Below, one piece after another: positions 16,655 through 25,140 of a stretch of 51,939 bases of DNA; within the stretch, counting starts at the first letter, position 1, and the number at the start of each line of letters is the position of its first letter. The stretch spans positions 1-51,939 of the forward strand of contig JALXCZ010000030.1 in the NCBI GenBank assembly GCA_026990595.1, given 5' to 3'. Both the position numbers and the translations under genes were made by a program. The notes under the pieces are model-generated. The model did no database searches. It saw nothing but the letters and a program-made list of their open reading frames with translations, and had not been told where the DNA came from. This DNA is from Sulfurovum sp. (lineage in GTDB: Bacteria; Campylobacterota; Campylobacteria; Campylobacterales; Sulfurovaceae).

Positions 16655-17185
16655 TTACTGCTGTTGATACGCTTTAAGTTTCTGCTCAAACGATCCTATC
16701 TCATCAGAAAGTGCTTTTAACTGCTCCTCATCCATTTTACTGAGCAATCCATACATAACATAATTTTTTCTCTTTCCAGATTTAAAATCAGTCAATGCCT
16801 GATGTATTTCTCCCGCACTTTTACCAATAAGTTTAGGACCAATAATTCCTCCACCGTTGACGCCGTGACAAGAAGCACACTTTTGTTTATAGAGTGGACT
16901 TACCTTGAAAGCTGCCATATTTCCTGCTTTACTTTTCAGTGCACTGAGTTTGTCATCAAGCTCTTTTTTCTTTTTCGCCTGCTCTTTTTCTACCTCTTCG
17001 TTTGATGCTGTCTCTATTTTCTGCTGTGTTTCCGTCACATCGTTACCCAAATTTACTTTTACCTGTGACTTGGCAATGACTTTATTAATCTCATCAATTT
17101 TATGTACTTCACTGTCTGATTTATAGACTATAAATGCCGCTCCTACCGCTAAAAGTGTTGCTATTGCCGCTAGTATATGTTTCAT
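16655..17185 (-). CDS. nosC2: NosC2, monohaem cytochrome c
   Basis: A 176-residue membrane-anchored cytochrome c: N-terminal hydrophobic segment (about 3-20), a Lys/Glu-rich coiled linker, then the haem motif CASCHG with a Met-containing C-terminal half (MYGLLSKMDEEQLKAL). The partner of NosC1 in Wolinella-type clusters; the two probably pass electrons from NosGH to the cytochrome domain of NosZ. Its ATG overlaps the nosC1 stop (TAATG). Confidence 0.88.
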   Translation of the reverse strand: MKHILAAIATLLAVGAAFIVYKSDSEVHKIDEINKVIAKSQVKVNLGNDVTETQQKIETASNEEVEKEQAKKKKELDDKLSALKSKAGNMAAFKVSPLYKQKCASCHGVNGGGIIGPKLIGKSAGEIHQALTDFKSGKRKNYVMYGLLSKMDEEQLKALSDEIGSFEQKLKAYQQQ

Positions 17186-17760
17186 TATCGTTTACTCCTC
17201 ATCTCTTTAATTTGTCTGTTAAATCTCTCAATCTCTTTGGCGATCGCCTTAAGTCTTTTTTCATCAATACGATTCACTAACTGCTTCATAAGAGGATTTT
17301 TTCTCTTACCTGTTTTAAATTCTTGAATCTGATTAAAAATAAAGGTAGCATTTTTATCTAAAAGTGCAGGACCTACCACACCGTTGGCATAGTCGTCATG
17401 ACATGCTGAACATAGTAGACGATAGTCAGGACTCAGTTGCTGGATCATAAGAGTAATCTGTATACGTTCATAGGGCGATCTAATATCCCTATACGCATCC
17501 AACTTCGTTCTTACTTTGGAGGTGTCGGCATTGTATTGACCCACTTCTTTATCTTTCTCTTTATTATATGAGTAATAGAACTGTCCGCTGTTCTCTTTAC
17601 TTTTTGTCTCTTTTTTCAATGCCTTCACAGCATCTTCTGTTACAACAATCCCACTGGAATTTGCTACTTCGTTTGTCTGTGTTTTTGTTTTTTCATTGCT
17701 ACAACCACTTAACACTAAGAGGGCTGTACCTAACGAAAAGATCATGGATCTTCTAAACAT
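17185..17760 (-). CDS. nosC1: NosC1, monohaem cytochrome c lipoprotein
   Basis: A 191-residue protein with a lipobox LSGC after a hydrophobic signal and one haem motif CSACHD, followed by a C-terminal half similar to NosC2 (GVVGPALL..., KTGKRKNPLMKQL). I start at the ATG at 17760, which has AAGGA seven bases upstream and gives a proper signal peptide; the longer frame lacks this. It overlaps the nosG end by eight bases. Electron carrier in the periplasm. Confidence 0.87.
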   Translation of the reverse strand: MFRRSMIFSLGTALLVLSGCSNEKTKTQTNEVANSSGIVVTEDAVKALKKETKSKENSGQFYYSYNKEKDKEVGQYNADTSKVRTKLDAYRDIRSPYERIQITLMIQQLSPDYRLLCSACHDDYANGVVGPALLDKNATFIFNQIQEFKTGKRKNPLMKQLVNRIDEKRLKAIAKEIERFNRQIKEMRSKR

Positions 17761-18547
17761 GGTTTGTTCCTTTTTTCTTTTCATACACATCGGCATAAGT
17801 TGCATATGGCAGGATTTGTAATACTTTGGTAGGGCAGAGCTCTACACAGGCACCACAGCCAACACAGGCATCTCGTATCTCAGGGAAAAGTCCACCACTT
17901 TTATCAACCATACCAATAGCTTTACTCGGATCAGGGGTAAATGGACAAAGGTCAGCACAAAGATTACAACTTTTACCTTCATGCGTATTCAACTTCTGTA
18001 AAAGTGTCTTTTGTAATCTTACTTTTTCCGTGTCGTTGTCATATATCTCTACTTTTCTGTTCACACGTTCTGATTCAGAGATCACAGCCGTATGATCATA
18101 GATCCTGCCGATCATCTCTTTGGTTACTTTTTTACCCTCCAAGGCAAGACAGGCACTCTCATTGACAACGATCGCCATACCCATATGTACTTTTTCTATA
18201 ACATTTGATTCATGATCAAGTGCTCCTGTAGGACAGGCAAGCACACAAGGAAAAGCTTCACAAAGGTAGCATCCACGTGCCAACGGATCAATATATGCTG
18301 TTCCTACACCTGCTTTACCGTCTATATCTTCCAGCTTAATAGAATCATACGGGCACACTTGTAGACACTGTCCACACTTAATACACATAGTAAGAAATCT
18401 ATCTTCCTCTACAGCACCGGGAGGACGCAGTCGGTTTTCGCCCCGTTTGAAATCTTTGGCTGCCCATATACCGCCTGCAGCAGCAAGACCCAATACACCG
18501 AGCCCTGCTGCCTGCCTCATAAACTGCCGTCTTTTTTTCTCTTGCAT
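17753..18547 (-). CDS. nosG: NosG, periplasmic ferredoxin-type protein (NapG-like)
   Basis: A 264-residue protein with a twin-arginine-like signal (KKRRQFMRQAAGLGVLGLAAAGG), implying folded export by Tat. Four cysteine clusters for 4Fe-4S centres are seen: CIKCGQCLQVCP, CYLCEAFPCVLACP, CNLCADLCP and CVGCGACVELCP. This matches NapG/NosG. With NosH it likely takes electrons from menaquinol. Its ATG overlaps the nosD stop (TAATG). Tat substrates are few in this cluster, and a tatA gene lies at 45811-46032. Confidence 0.93.
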   Translation of the reverse strand: MQEKKRRQFMRQAAGLGVLGLAAAGGIWAAKDFKRGENRLRPPGAVEEDRFLTMCIKCGQCLQVCPYDSIKLEDIDGKAGVGTAYIDPLARGCYLCEAFPCVLACPTGALDHESNVIEKVHMGMAIVVNESACLALEGKKVTKEMIGRIYDHTAVISESERVNRKVEIYDNDTEKVRLQKTLLQKLNTHEGKSCNLCADLCPFTPDPSKAIGMVDKSGGLFPEIRDACVGCGACVELCPTKVLQILPYATYADVYEKKKGTNHV

Positions 18548-19770
18548 TACACCTCTCCTTCATACATTTTAGGATGTTTATCACTTAAAAGCAGTACCGG
18601 CTCAGAAAACGGTGCCAGCTTTGCCAAAAAATTCAATATAGAGATCACAGGCGAGCCGTAAAAGAATTTTATGTTGGGATTAAGTAACCATACTTTGTCT
18701 GCATAGGCAAAATAATTATATGGTCCATCACCTATCCCATCATTGTTTTTATCAAACCCCTCATAATCATCCCAGTAATTTCCGTCAAATTTATTTTCTG
18801 TCACCTTGGTATTGTAGGAATCATTGATCACATTTTCTATATTGCCTTTAAAAATATTATTGACAAATCGGTTATGCAGACTCAAAGAGTGAAAATGTAT
18901 TCCTTCACTGTTATAGATGATCTTGTTGTTCTCTATCACATTGACCGTATCAGGTTCATAAGGCGAACGGTCAATAAACAGCCCTCTGGCACAATAGATG
19001 ATCGTATTATTCTTCAGTACAAAATTACTGGCATCTTTCATCCCTATACCCAATCCTGTGGTTCCCAGAGAATTCTCTATCAAATTCCCCGTGGCAGTTG
19101 TATCTTGGGAATACATAAAAAAAATCCCTACAGAATTATGTTTATATATATTGTTTTTAACAATATTTTTACCTGTATACATAAAATGCAAAGAGTATCT
19201 TCCATATTCACCCAAATTTTTCTCTATCAGATTCCCATGTGAATACCACACCACAAAATCACGTGATTTGTAAAGATGATTACTGCTTAAATGATTGTCA
19301 TTACTATACCATAGACGTACACCATCTCCTCTAAGACCCAGGTCAAAAGGTTTGGATTCAATATAATTTCCAATGATCTCCGATCTGCTTACCTGAGCCA
19401 TATCGATACCAAAAAGACAATCTAAAATTTTACAATGTTTCACTGTGCACTGCTCTACTTTTTTCAATGCTACTCCTGCATCTACACGCTCATGCTCTGC
19501 ACCACTGTGTCTGATAGTTACATTCTCAACTGTTACACGCGAAGCTGTAATGGTAATTACCGTCCCTTTACCATCACCTTCGATGATCGCTTTTTGATCT
19601 TTCCCATCAATGATCAATGGTTTGTCTATCACAATATTACCGTGGTAAACCCCTGCCGGCAACTCCAAACGTGAACCCGCCTTTGCATGATCAATAGCCT
19701 CTTGCAGTACATTGTTTGCACTGAGCAAACTTGACAGTAATAAGAGAGAGACTGTGATCATTTTTACCAT
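18547..19770 (-). CDS. nosD: NosD, periplasmic copper-site maturation protein
   Basis: A 407-residue protein with a signal peptide and a right-handed beta-helix of the NosD/CASH type: repeated N/I/V-rich strands such as IVKNNIYKHNSVGIFF and TVNVIENNKIIYNSEGIHFHS. A C-terminal tail has GNYWDDYEGFD. NosD works with NosF and NosY in assembling the CuZ cluster. It starts one base after the nosB stop. Confidence 0.94.
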   Translation of the reverse strand: MVKMITVSLLLLSSLLSANNVLQEAIDHAKAGSRLELPAGVYHGNIVIDKPLIIDGKDQKAIIEGDGKGTVITITASRVTVENVTIRHSGAEHERVDAGVALKKVEQCTVKHCKILDCLFGIDMAQVSRSEIIGNYIESKPFDLGLRGDGVRLWYSNDNHLSSNHLYKSRDFVVWYSHGNLIEKNLGEYGRYSLHFMYTGKNIVKNNIYKHNSVGIFFMYSQDTTATGNLIENSLGTTGLGIGMKDASNFVLKNNTIIYCARGLFIDRSPYEPDTVNVIENNKIIYNSEGIHFHSLSLHNRFVNNIFKGNIENVINDSYNTKVTENKFDGNYWDDYEGFDKNNDGIGDGPYNYFAYADKVWLLNPNIKFFYGSPVISILNFLAKLAPFSEPVLLLSDKHPKMYEGEV

Positions 19771-19771
19771 T

Positions 19772-20554
19772 TTAGGCTACCTGCTCACTTTTTTGATATT
19801 TGCGTTTTGCCGCTAATGCTAAAATACTTAAAATACTGATCGCTACCAAAAGCCAAAAACCAATACTGGGATAAGAGTGTGTGGTAAACTGTGCCACTTT
19901 TCCGTCTCCAAATACCGTGGGGGTGAACGGCTTTATCTTAAACGCTCCCCATGCATGCATATGATGTCCGAACCAATAGAGCCAATAGGAGTAAAATCCT
20001 ATAAAGATCAAAGGCAATGAGATAGGAATCAACATCAGCAAATTCCATATTCGACCGTCATAAATAAGGAACATTGCAAAGATCCATGCCACAAAGATCA
20101 AAGCATAGGGTGCCAGCATACGAAGGTATGGTGCACCTCTCTCCATAGGATCCATCCCAATGTAGTGATTGATGGTATTCATCTCATGCACGTCTCCACT
20201 AAATCCATCAAAATGGTAAAAGACGGGAATTCCTTCAGGGAATGCATCTTTAGGGTAATTAGGCGCCTCAAGTGAAACGTACCAAATCGGTGCTGTTACC
20301 ACATTCAACTCCATATCATCTGCAAGCATTTTAGCCAAATCATTTGCATCTTCTTTGGGAATGTTCGGAGAAACATATTTTCCTTTTTGAAAGAAATCCC
20401 ATGCTTTTATGGTAAGGGGTGATATTTTCTCCGCTTTCCCCTGTCGTCCCATTTCTACGACATTATGTGTCAGTACCGCAGGTACAACAAACCAATAAAG
20501 CAGTATACCCAGCGCCAGCAGTGCAAATATTTTTGATTTTGCAAGTGAACTCAT
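19772..20554 (-). CDS. nosB: NosB, integral membrane protein of clade II nos clusters
   Basis: A 260-residue protein with an N-terminal membrane segment, a periplasmic domain of about 110 residues, and three further membrane segments near the C-terminus. It lies between nosZ and nosD, the place of nosB in Wolinella succinogenes, and has the GHHMHAWGAF segment with several His. NosB is found with clade II NosZ and its biochemical role is not settled. It begins its own transcription unit: a perfect FNR-type box lies 102 bases upstream. Confidence 0.85.
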   Translation of the reverse strand: MSSLAKSKIFALLALGILLYWFVVPAVLTHNVVEMGRQGKAEKISPLTIKAWDFFQKGKYVSPNIPKEDANDLAKMLADDMELNVVTAPIWYVSLEAPNYPKDAFPEGIPVFYHFDGFSGDVHEMNTINHYIGMDPMERGAPYLRMLAPYALIFVAWIFAMFLIYDGRIWNLLMLIPISLPLIFIGFYSYWLYWFGHHMHAWGAFKIKPFTPTVFGDGKVAQFTTHSYPSIGFWLLVAISILSILALAAKRKYQKSEQVA

Positions 20555-20627
20555 TTTTTATCCTTTCTTCATACATAGTGTAAAAAACGCTTTACGTTCT
20601 TTAAACTATCCATACCATAACTTCTTT

Positions 20628-20669
20628 ATTTTACAGCAAACCCTTTAGTATAACCTTGATAGGCATCAA
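20628..20669 (-). promoter_or_regulatory. nosB promoter with perfect FNR-type box
   Basis: TTGAT-AGGC-ATCAA at 20656-20669 matches the FNR/CRP-family anaerobic consensus exactly. On the minus strand a TAAAAT (20633-20628) lies so that the box centre is 29.5 bases before its first base. This equals the -41.5 spacing of a class II activated promoter, with start near 20621. In Campylobacterota the regulator may be NssR-like or another FNR homologue; it is not in this window. Confidence 0.7.
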
Positions 20670-20708
20670 TTTAAATTATATTTCAAAAAAATAAGATGAA
20701 GTTATAAT

Positions 20709-20744
20709 AAAGATACAGGGGAGATCGACTTCCCTTGTATCTTT
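20709..20744 (-). terminator. Long hairpin after nosZ
   Basis: A 14-bp stem (20709-20722 with 20731-20744, one G-T pair, eight-base loop) starts eight bases past the nosZ stop. On the minus strand it is followed by TTATTATAAC, a modest U-tract. It probably ends or attenuates the nosZ transcript before nosB. Confidence 0.7.
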
Positions 20745-20751
20745 AGTGTTT

Positions 20752-23355
20752 CTAGAAGAGGTTTGCGTTTTCGTCGATCCATTTTAGATATTCAATAATA
20801 TCGTCTGTTTGCTCTTTTGTCATACCCTGGTTAGGCATACGAAGGTTGAAGTAGTTGATCATAGACTTGATATAGTCATCATCATACATTTTTTCAGGAT
20901 GCATGATCCACTGTTCTGCCCACTTCTCACCATTTTCATGTCTCTGAAGTACACCTGTCAAGTCTGGACCGGAACTTACTTTTCCGATAACGTGACATCC
21001 GTTACATCCACCCTCTTTATAGGCTGCTTCACCACGTTTTGCTGCCTCGCTCATAGGCTTAGCTACCTTTTTAACCAAGAGATCTCTTGCTCTGATACCA
21101 ACATCTGCGGTCTTAACCATATACTGCCAGATCATGTTTTCAAAGAGAATTGCCTTATTCAGATCTCCAGCTTTTACAGCCTCATCTGATTTTGCTTTTT
21201 GTGCAGCAATCTTACCATACTGATCAAGTGCATCTTCCACCAATGCTTTAATCGTTGGATACTTTTCATAATGGTTCTCTTTAAGGAACTTCACAACACT
21301 CTGGATGACTTTATCTGTGGCAGCATTCACTGCAACAGTCTGGTCATACTCTTTTTTAAGCTGTTCTGGACTCATTGATGCCATTTTAAGTTTTTTCGCT
21401 GCTGTATACTTCTTGTTAGGGTCTTTAACCAACAGGTAACCCATCATTTCCAAGTGTAGTGCAGAACAGAACTCTGTACAGTAGTAAGGGAATACACCTT
21501 CTCTGTCAGCTTTAAATGTCAAGGCAACTGTTTTACCAGGCTCGAGTGAAGCATGTACATTATATTGATCCACAGTAAATCCGTGTGTCTCATCTTCGGC
21601 TCTTTCAAGGTTAGTCAAATAGAAAGTGACTGTATCGCCTTTATTTACAGTAACGTGTTCCGGGTTAATATGTGATCTAACCATTGTTCCGTAAACATAT
21701 ACATGGTTACCCTTACGAACGATCTTCTCTTGACCACCAAGTGTTTTACCTCTATGAATTTTACCGGTAAACGGATTGGTTCCCATTTTGTATCTTACTT
21801 CATGCTTGATCTTGTCTGCACGGATCGCTACTGCCTGGTGAGGTTCACCTAGAGGGATCGGCATATCATAAAGCAGTTGCATTTTCTTACCGCGAATATC
21901 GATCAACTGGTGGTTTTGCGGGTGTAACGGCCCGATCTCGTTAAATCTGTCAATTGCAAGCTTGTTCAATGCAATGATGTAATCTCCCTGAGGGTCTTCC
22001 GTTTTACCTTCCATACCGCAAAGGTGACCAATGTTGTAGTTAACATTTTGTCTGTCTTCTACTTTACAGGTATGGTAGTTCCATTTTACCACTTGGGAAT
22101 CTACATAAAGTGACGTATAGATTTCACCTTTATCTTTCCAGTTTTTACCAAACTGGTTATGTAATGGTCCAAGTCCCAACTCTGCTTGACAAGACATAGT
22201 TTTTTTCAGATCGAGAATAGGAATACCATACGGGTCTTTCCCTACATACTCTTTATTTTTGATTGCACTTTGAATTTTTGCAAAGTCATATACCGTTGCA
22301 TGCGTATCAAGCTTACCACAAACGACAATATTTTTACCGTCTGGTGATACATCAACACCGTGTGGTGACTTTGGCTCAGGAATAAGGAAGAGACAATCAT
22401 TTTTCACTGCTACATCCATTGGTATAACACGTGCACCATTGATGATCTTCACATTCTTGTCATCTTTGGCAAGTTCAGCCAGCTTTTTCCAGTTGTAAAC
22501 ATGTAAAAAGTCCGTATCGTTTCTTGAACATCCTGCCTCAAATGGCGGAAGTCCTTTTTCGATACCCCCTGTATACATCTCTGAGTTGAATGAGTTGGTG
22601 AATCCCCAACCATAACTCGCCTCTTTACCGGCATCGGAAAGATCCTGCATATATGGAGGCATTTCAATTACAAATGATTTTTTCGGTTCAATTTTCCCTA
22701 TTTCGTGATTAAACTTCCAAACCATTACTCCACCACGATAAGTTTCTTTATATTCATCCATTGGATGATAGTTATTATCAAGTGGTGCAGCATACTGACA
22801 TGCTTCAAGAATATACTCAGAATTTGGCGTAAAGAATGCTCCACCATGATCAGATTTGAATACCGGATTCACCACGATCTGCTTGGTTACCATATCGTTT
22901 AGGTCAATGACTGCAATTCTCGGGTTGGCTTTATCGTTAATGACCAGCCATTTACCATCATATCTACCATTGGTTTCAGATATACCTGGATGGTGTGTGT
23001 CACCCCAGGTGATCGATTTACCGCGAATGTTACCTTCTGCAAGTATCTTCTTGGTATCATCATCATACCCCCACCCTTGCCAAGGCTCCGGTGTAAAGAC
23101 ACCGATATATTTAAGTATTCTCATAGACGGTACACCATAGACCATCATCTGTCCAGACTGTCCGCCCGAACTGAATACCAGATATTTATCACGTCCACCA
23201 CTTGGTGTATAGGTTTTAGCAGCTGCCAACAGGTCAGTCTGTGTTAAACCACGCTCCTTCATCACTTTGTCCAAAGCACTTGCACCAAAAAGTGTCGAGA
23301 CACTTAATGCAGAACCAAGAACAAGAGATGCAAATTTACTGAGTTTGTAATTCAT
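20752..23355 (-). CDS. nosZ: Nitrous oxide reductase NosZ, clade II with C-terminal cytochrome c domain
   Basis: An 867-residue enzyme that reduces N2O to N2 in the periplasm. The signal peptide (about residues 1-26) is Sec-type with no twin arginine, as in clade II. Seven CuZ histidines are seen: 121, 122, 170, 332, 399, 444, 506. The CuA site is His591, Cys626, Cys630, His634, Met637. A C-terminal haem domain has CNGCH (784-788) and a probable axial Met840, as in Wolinella cNosZ. The open frame extends 36 codons upstream, but the ATG at 23355 follows a strong GGAGG site and gives the proper signal peptide. Expected control is by the FNR box at 23491-23504. Confidence 0.97.
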   Translation of the reverse strand: MNYKLSKFASLVLGSALSVSTLFGASALDKVMKERGLTQTDLLAAAKTYTPSGGRDKYLVFSSGGQSGQMMVYGVPSMRILKYIGVFTPEPWQGWGYDDDTKKILAEGNIRGKSITWGDTHHPGISETNGRYDGKWLVINDKANPRIAVIDLNDMVTKQIVVNPVFKSDHGGAFFTPNSEYILEACQYAAPLDNNYHPMDEYKETYRGGVMVWKFNHEIGKIEPKKSFVIEMPPYMQDLSDAGKEASYGWGFTNSFNSEMYTGGIEKGLPPFEAGCSRNDTDFLHVYNWKKLAELAKDDKNVKIINGARVIPMDVAVKNDCLFLIPEPKSPHGVDVSPDGKNIVVCGKLDTHATVYDFAKIQSAIKNKEYVGKDPYGIPILDLKKTMSCQAELGLGPLHNQFGKNWKDKGEIYTSLYVDSQVVKWNYHTCKVEDRQNVNYNIGHLCGMEGKTEDPQGDYIIALNKLAIDRFNEIGPLHPQNHQLIDIRGKKMQLLYDMPIPLGEPHQAVAIRADKIKHEVRYKMGTNPFTGKIHRGKTLGGQEKIVRKGNHVYVYGTMVRSHINPEHVTVNKGDTVTFYLTNLERAEDETHGFTVDQYNVHASLEPGKTVALTFKADREGVFPYYCTEFCSALHLEMMGYLLVKDPNKKYTAAKKLKMASMSPEQLKKEYDQTVAVNAATDKVIQSVVKFLKENHYEKYPTIKALVEDALDQYGKIAAQKAKSDEAVKAGDLNKAILFENMIWQYMVKTADVGIRARDLLVKKVAKPMSEAAKRGEAAYKEGGCNGCHVIGKVSSGPDLTGVLQRHENGEKWAEQWIMHPEKMYDDDYIKSMINYFNLRMPNQGMTKEQTDDIIEYLKWIDENANLF

Positions 23356-23461
23356 TTTTCCTCCTTCAATTACGATATAAACAGATCCAAACTTCTTTGG
23401 ATCAACGCTTATTTGTCCAATAGTTATAAGAAATATTATAACTATCATCAAAACACTCTTC

Positions 23462-23504
23462 ATTATAACTAATCATAATGTTCAATATAATTGATTCAGA
23501 TCAA
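23462..23504 (-). promoter_or_regulatory. nosZ promoter with perfect FNR-type box
   Basis: TTGAT-TCAG-ATCAA at 23491-23504 is a perfect FNR-type palindrome. On the minus strand TATAAT (23467-23462) lies 30.5 bases from the box centre, giving a class II-like arrangement (about -42) and a predicted start near 23455, some 100 bases before the nosZ ATG. Confidence 0.75.
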
Positions 23505-23508
23505 CTAT

Positions 23509-23530
23509 TTAACACTAATTTAACAATTAT
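23509..23530 (+). promoter_or_regulatory. 11-bp imperfect tandem repeat next to the nosZ FNR box
   Basis: TTAACACTAAT followed directly by TTAACAATTAT (two mismatches). The first copy is identical to the repeat unit at 12716-12737. It lies four bases from the FNR box. Orientation relative to the gene is opposite to that at 12716. Possible site for the neighbouring OmpR-family regulator. Confidence 0.4.
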
Positions 23531-23569
23531 AAAAGAAAAAAATGTCAAAACTTGTCAAAATAGGGGAAA

Positions 23570-24409
23570 TTAGTTTTTTATGTTCTTTTTTAAGTCTAAA
23601 AATATAGTAGTGCCACTGTTTTTCTGTGATTGTATTTGAATATCAATATTCTCCTCGTCACAATAGGCTTTTACCAAAGCAAGTCCTATGCCCTCACCCT
23701 CTTTTTTACTGTCTCCCTGATAGTAACGTTCATAGACACGAAGCAGTTGTGTCTCATCCATACCTATTCCTCTATCGGTAATAGTAAGCAGATCATTCTG
23801 TAAGCTAATAGTTACAGGAGAATTTTTAGGAGAATATTTCATGGCATTCATCAGTAGATTATCTATCATTTTCTCAAACCCGATCTTATCTGCTTTAAGT
23901 AGACATTCTTCCATCTTTAGATCAAAACGGTTCCTTCCGAATGCTTCCAGTACCTCTATACGTTCATGTAACAATTTTTTCAAAGAAAAGAGCTCTTTCT
24001 CTACAGGATGTATCTCTTTTTTAATACTGTAAACCAACTCTTTATAGAGTCTTTCAAGCCTTAATGAAGAAGATTCTATGCGCGCTAAGCGTTGCAGATT
24101 TTTTTCATCCTGCAAGCGTTTTTTCAGCATACTGCTGTTGGCCCGTATAGTTGAAAGAGGAATGTTGAGTTCATGCAGTATTTCAGAGCTGAGTTGAGAA
24201 AGGCTCTCATCAAGCTGAACCTTGGGAGCAAGCAGATGCGTAGAGATCACATACCCCCAGCCCGCAGCCAAAAGAAGCACCATAAACCCTGCTATGAGAA
24301 AATTACTCTCCGTAAATCCTTCATTTTCCAAAAACCAGTACAAAAAACTCAAAAGCATTGCCACACTGGTGAAGTAGCCCAATGCAGCTAACAATGTCTT
24401 TTTTTTCAT
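23570..24409 (-). CDS. Sensor histidine kinase
   Basis: A 279-residue kinase with two membrane segments (about residues 6-26 and 38-57) separated by a very short loop of about ten residues, so no sizeable periplasmic sensor domain. H-box SSEILHELNIP (phospho-acceptor His79), N-box NLLMNAMKYSP, G1 DRGIGM and G2 GEGIGLALVK are present. The ATG overlaps the response regulator stop as ATGA, so the two are coupled. The signal is unknown; membrane state or a partner protein is possible. Located directly upstream of nosZ on the same strand. Confidence 0.9.
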   Translation of the reverse strand: MKKKTLLAALGYFTSVAMLLSFLYWFLENEGFTESNFLIAGFMVLLLAAGWGYVISTHLLAPKVQLDESLSQLSSEILHELNIPLSTIRANSSMLKKRLQDEKNLQRLARIESSSLRLERLYKELVYSIKKEIHPVEKELFSLKKLLHERIEVLEAFGRNRFDLKMEECLLKADKIGFEKMIDNLLMNAMKYSPKNSPVTISLQNDLLTITDRGIGMDETQLLRVYERYYQGDSKKEGEGIGLALVKAYCDEENIDIQIQSQKNSGTTIFLDLKKNIKN

Positions 24410-25059
24410 GACACCCACTTGTATCCTATACCTCGAACATTGACAATATTGTCAGGAAAATATTTTTTAAGCTGTGTAACATAGACCCTGAGCGATCCGT
24501 CACTGGCATGCTGCCCTGCCGCCCAAAGTCTGTTTTTAATGATCTCAGAGCTCACTACTTCACCTTTTGCTTCCACAAGCAGTACCAGTAATTCTACTGC
24601 TTTTTGTGTCACTTCCAGTGCTTCATCTTGCAAATAAAGTGTTTTTGCAACTATATCCAGAACATATGCACCTATGTTTACTCTATCTTTTCTTGCTTGT
24701 CGACGTAATAACGCTCCAATTCGAAGTAAAAGTTCATCAAGGTCAATAGGCTTTTTCATGTAATCATCCGCCCCTGTCTCAAAACCTTGTGTCAGAGAAG
24801 CTTTATCTTCTCTGGATGTTAAGAAAATCGTAGGGGTCACATCACCACTCTCTCGAAGTTTTTTCAGTAGGTCAAATCCATTCTCATAAGGAAGGTTCAC
24901 GTCAAACAGATAAAGATCATAGGGGTGTTTATAGCTAAGATCAAGTGCAGAATAAGGATCCAATACAGTATCAACTTCAAACCCCTCTTCCTCTAAAAAA
25001 TCCTGAAGGGTTTCATTAAAAAGCTTGTCATCTTCGAGCAGGAGTATTTTTATAGACAT
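24406..25059 (-). CDS. OmpR/PhoB-family response regulator
   Basis: A 217-residue regulator: receiver domain with the acidic pair Asp10/Asp11, phospho-acceptor Asp53 (YLFDVNLP), Thr in FLTS, Lys in MKKPI; then a winged-helix DNA-binding domain ending GSLRVYVTQLKKYFP...VRGIGYKW. I start at the ATG at 25059; the longer frame runs through an inverted repeat (25073-25136) and adds residues not in the family. Paired with the kinase downstream. Targets unknown; the 11-bp tandem repeats at 12716 and 23509 are candidates. Confidence 0.92.
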   Translation of the reverse strand: MSIKILLLEDDKLFNETLQDFLEEEGFEVDTVLDPYSALDLSYKHPYDLYLFDVNLPYENGFDLLKKLRESGDVTPTIFLTSREDKASLTQGFETGADDYMKKPIDLDELLLRIGALLRRQARKDRVNIGAYVLDIVAKTLYLQDEALEVTQKAVELLVLLVEAKGEVVSSEIIKNRLWAAGQHASDGSLRVYVTQLKKYFPDNIVNVRGIGYKWVS

Positions 25060-25072
25060 ATTTTTCCAATTC

Positions 25073-25136
25073 GTAGGGGTAAATTCCATATTGACCCATG
25101 ATACCAATAAGGGTAGATATGGAATCTGCCCCCTAC
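25073..25136. repeat. Imperfect inverted repeat between fabG and the response regulator
   Basis: GTAGGGGTAAATTCCATAT... (25073-25097) is complementary, with mismatches, to ...ATATGGAATCTGCCCCCTAC (25111-25136), with a 13-base loop. It fills the gap between the fabG stop and the regulator start. Ends resemble the TGTAGG-type inverted repeats at 35166 and 39665. A REP/MITE-like element or terminator. Confidence 0.6.
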
Positions 25137-25140
25137 ACAT

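Noticed and set aside
23356-23463. N-terminal extension of NosZ by 36 residues
   Set aside because: The ATG at 23355 has a strong GGAGG site and gives a clean Sec signal peptide; the extension runs through the promoter/leader region.
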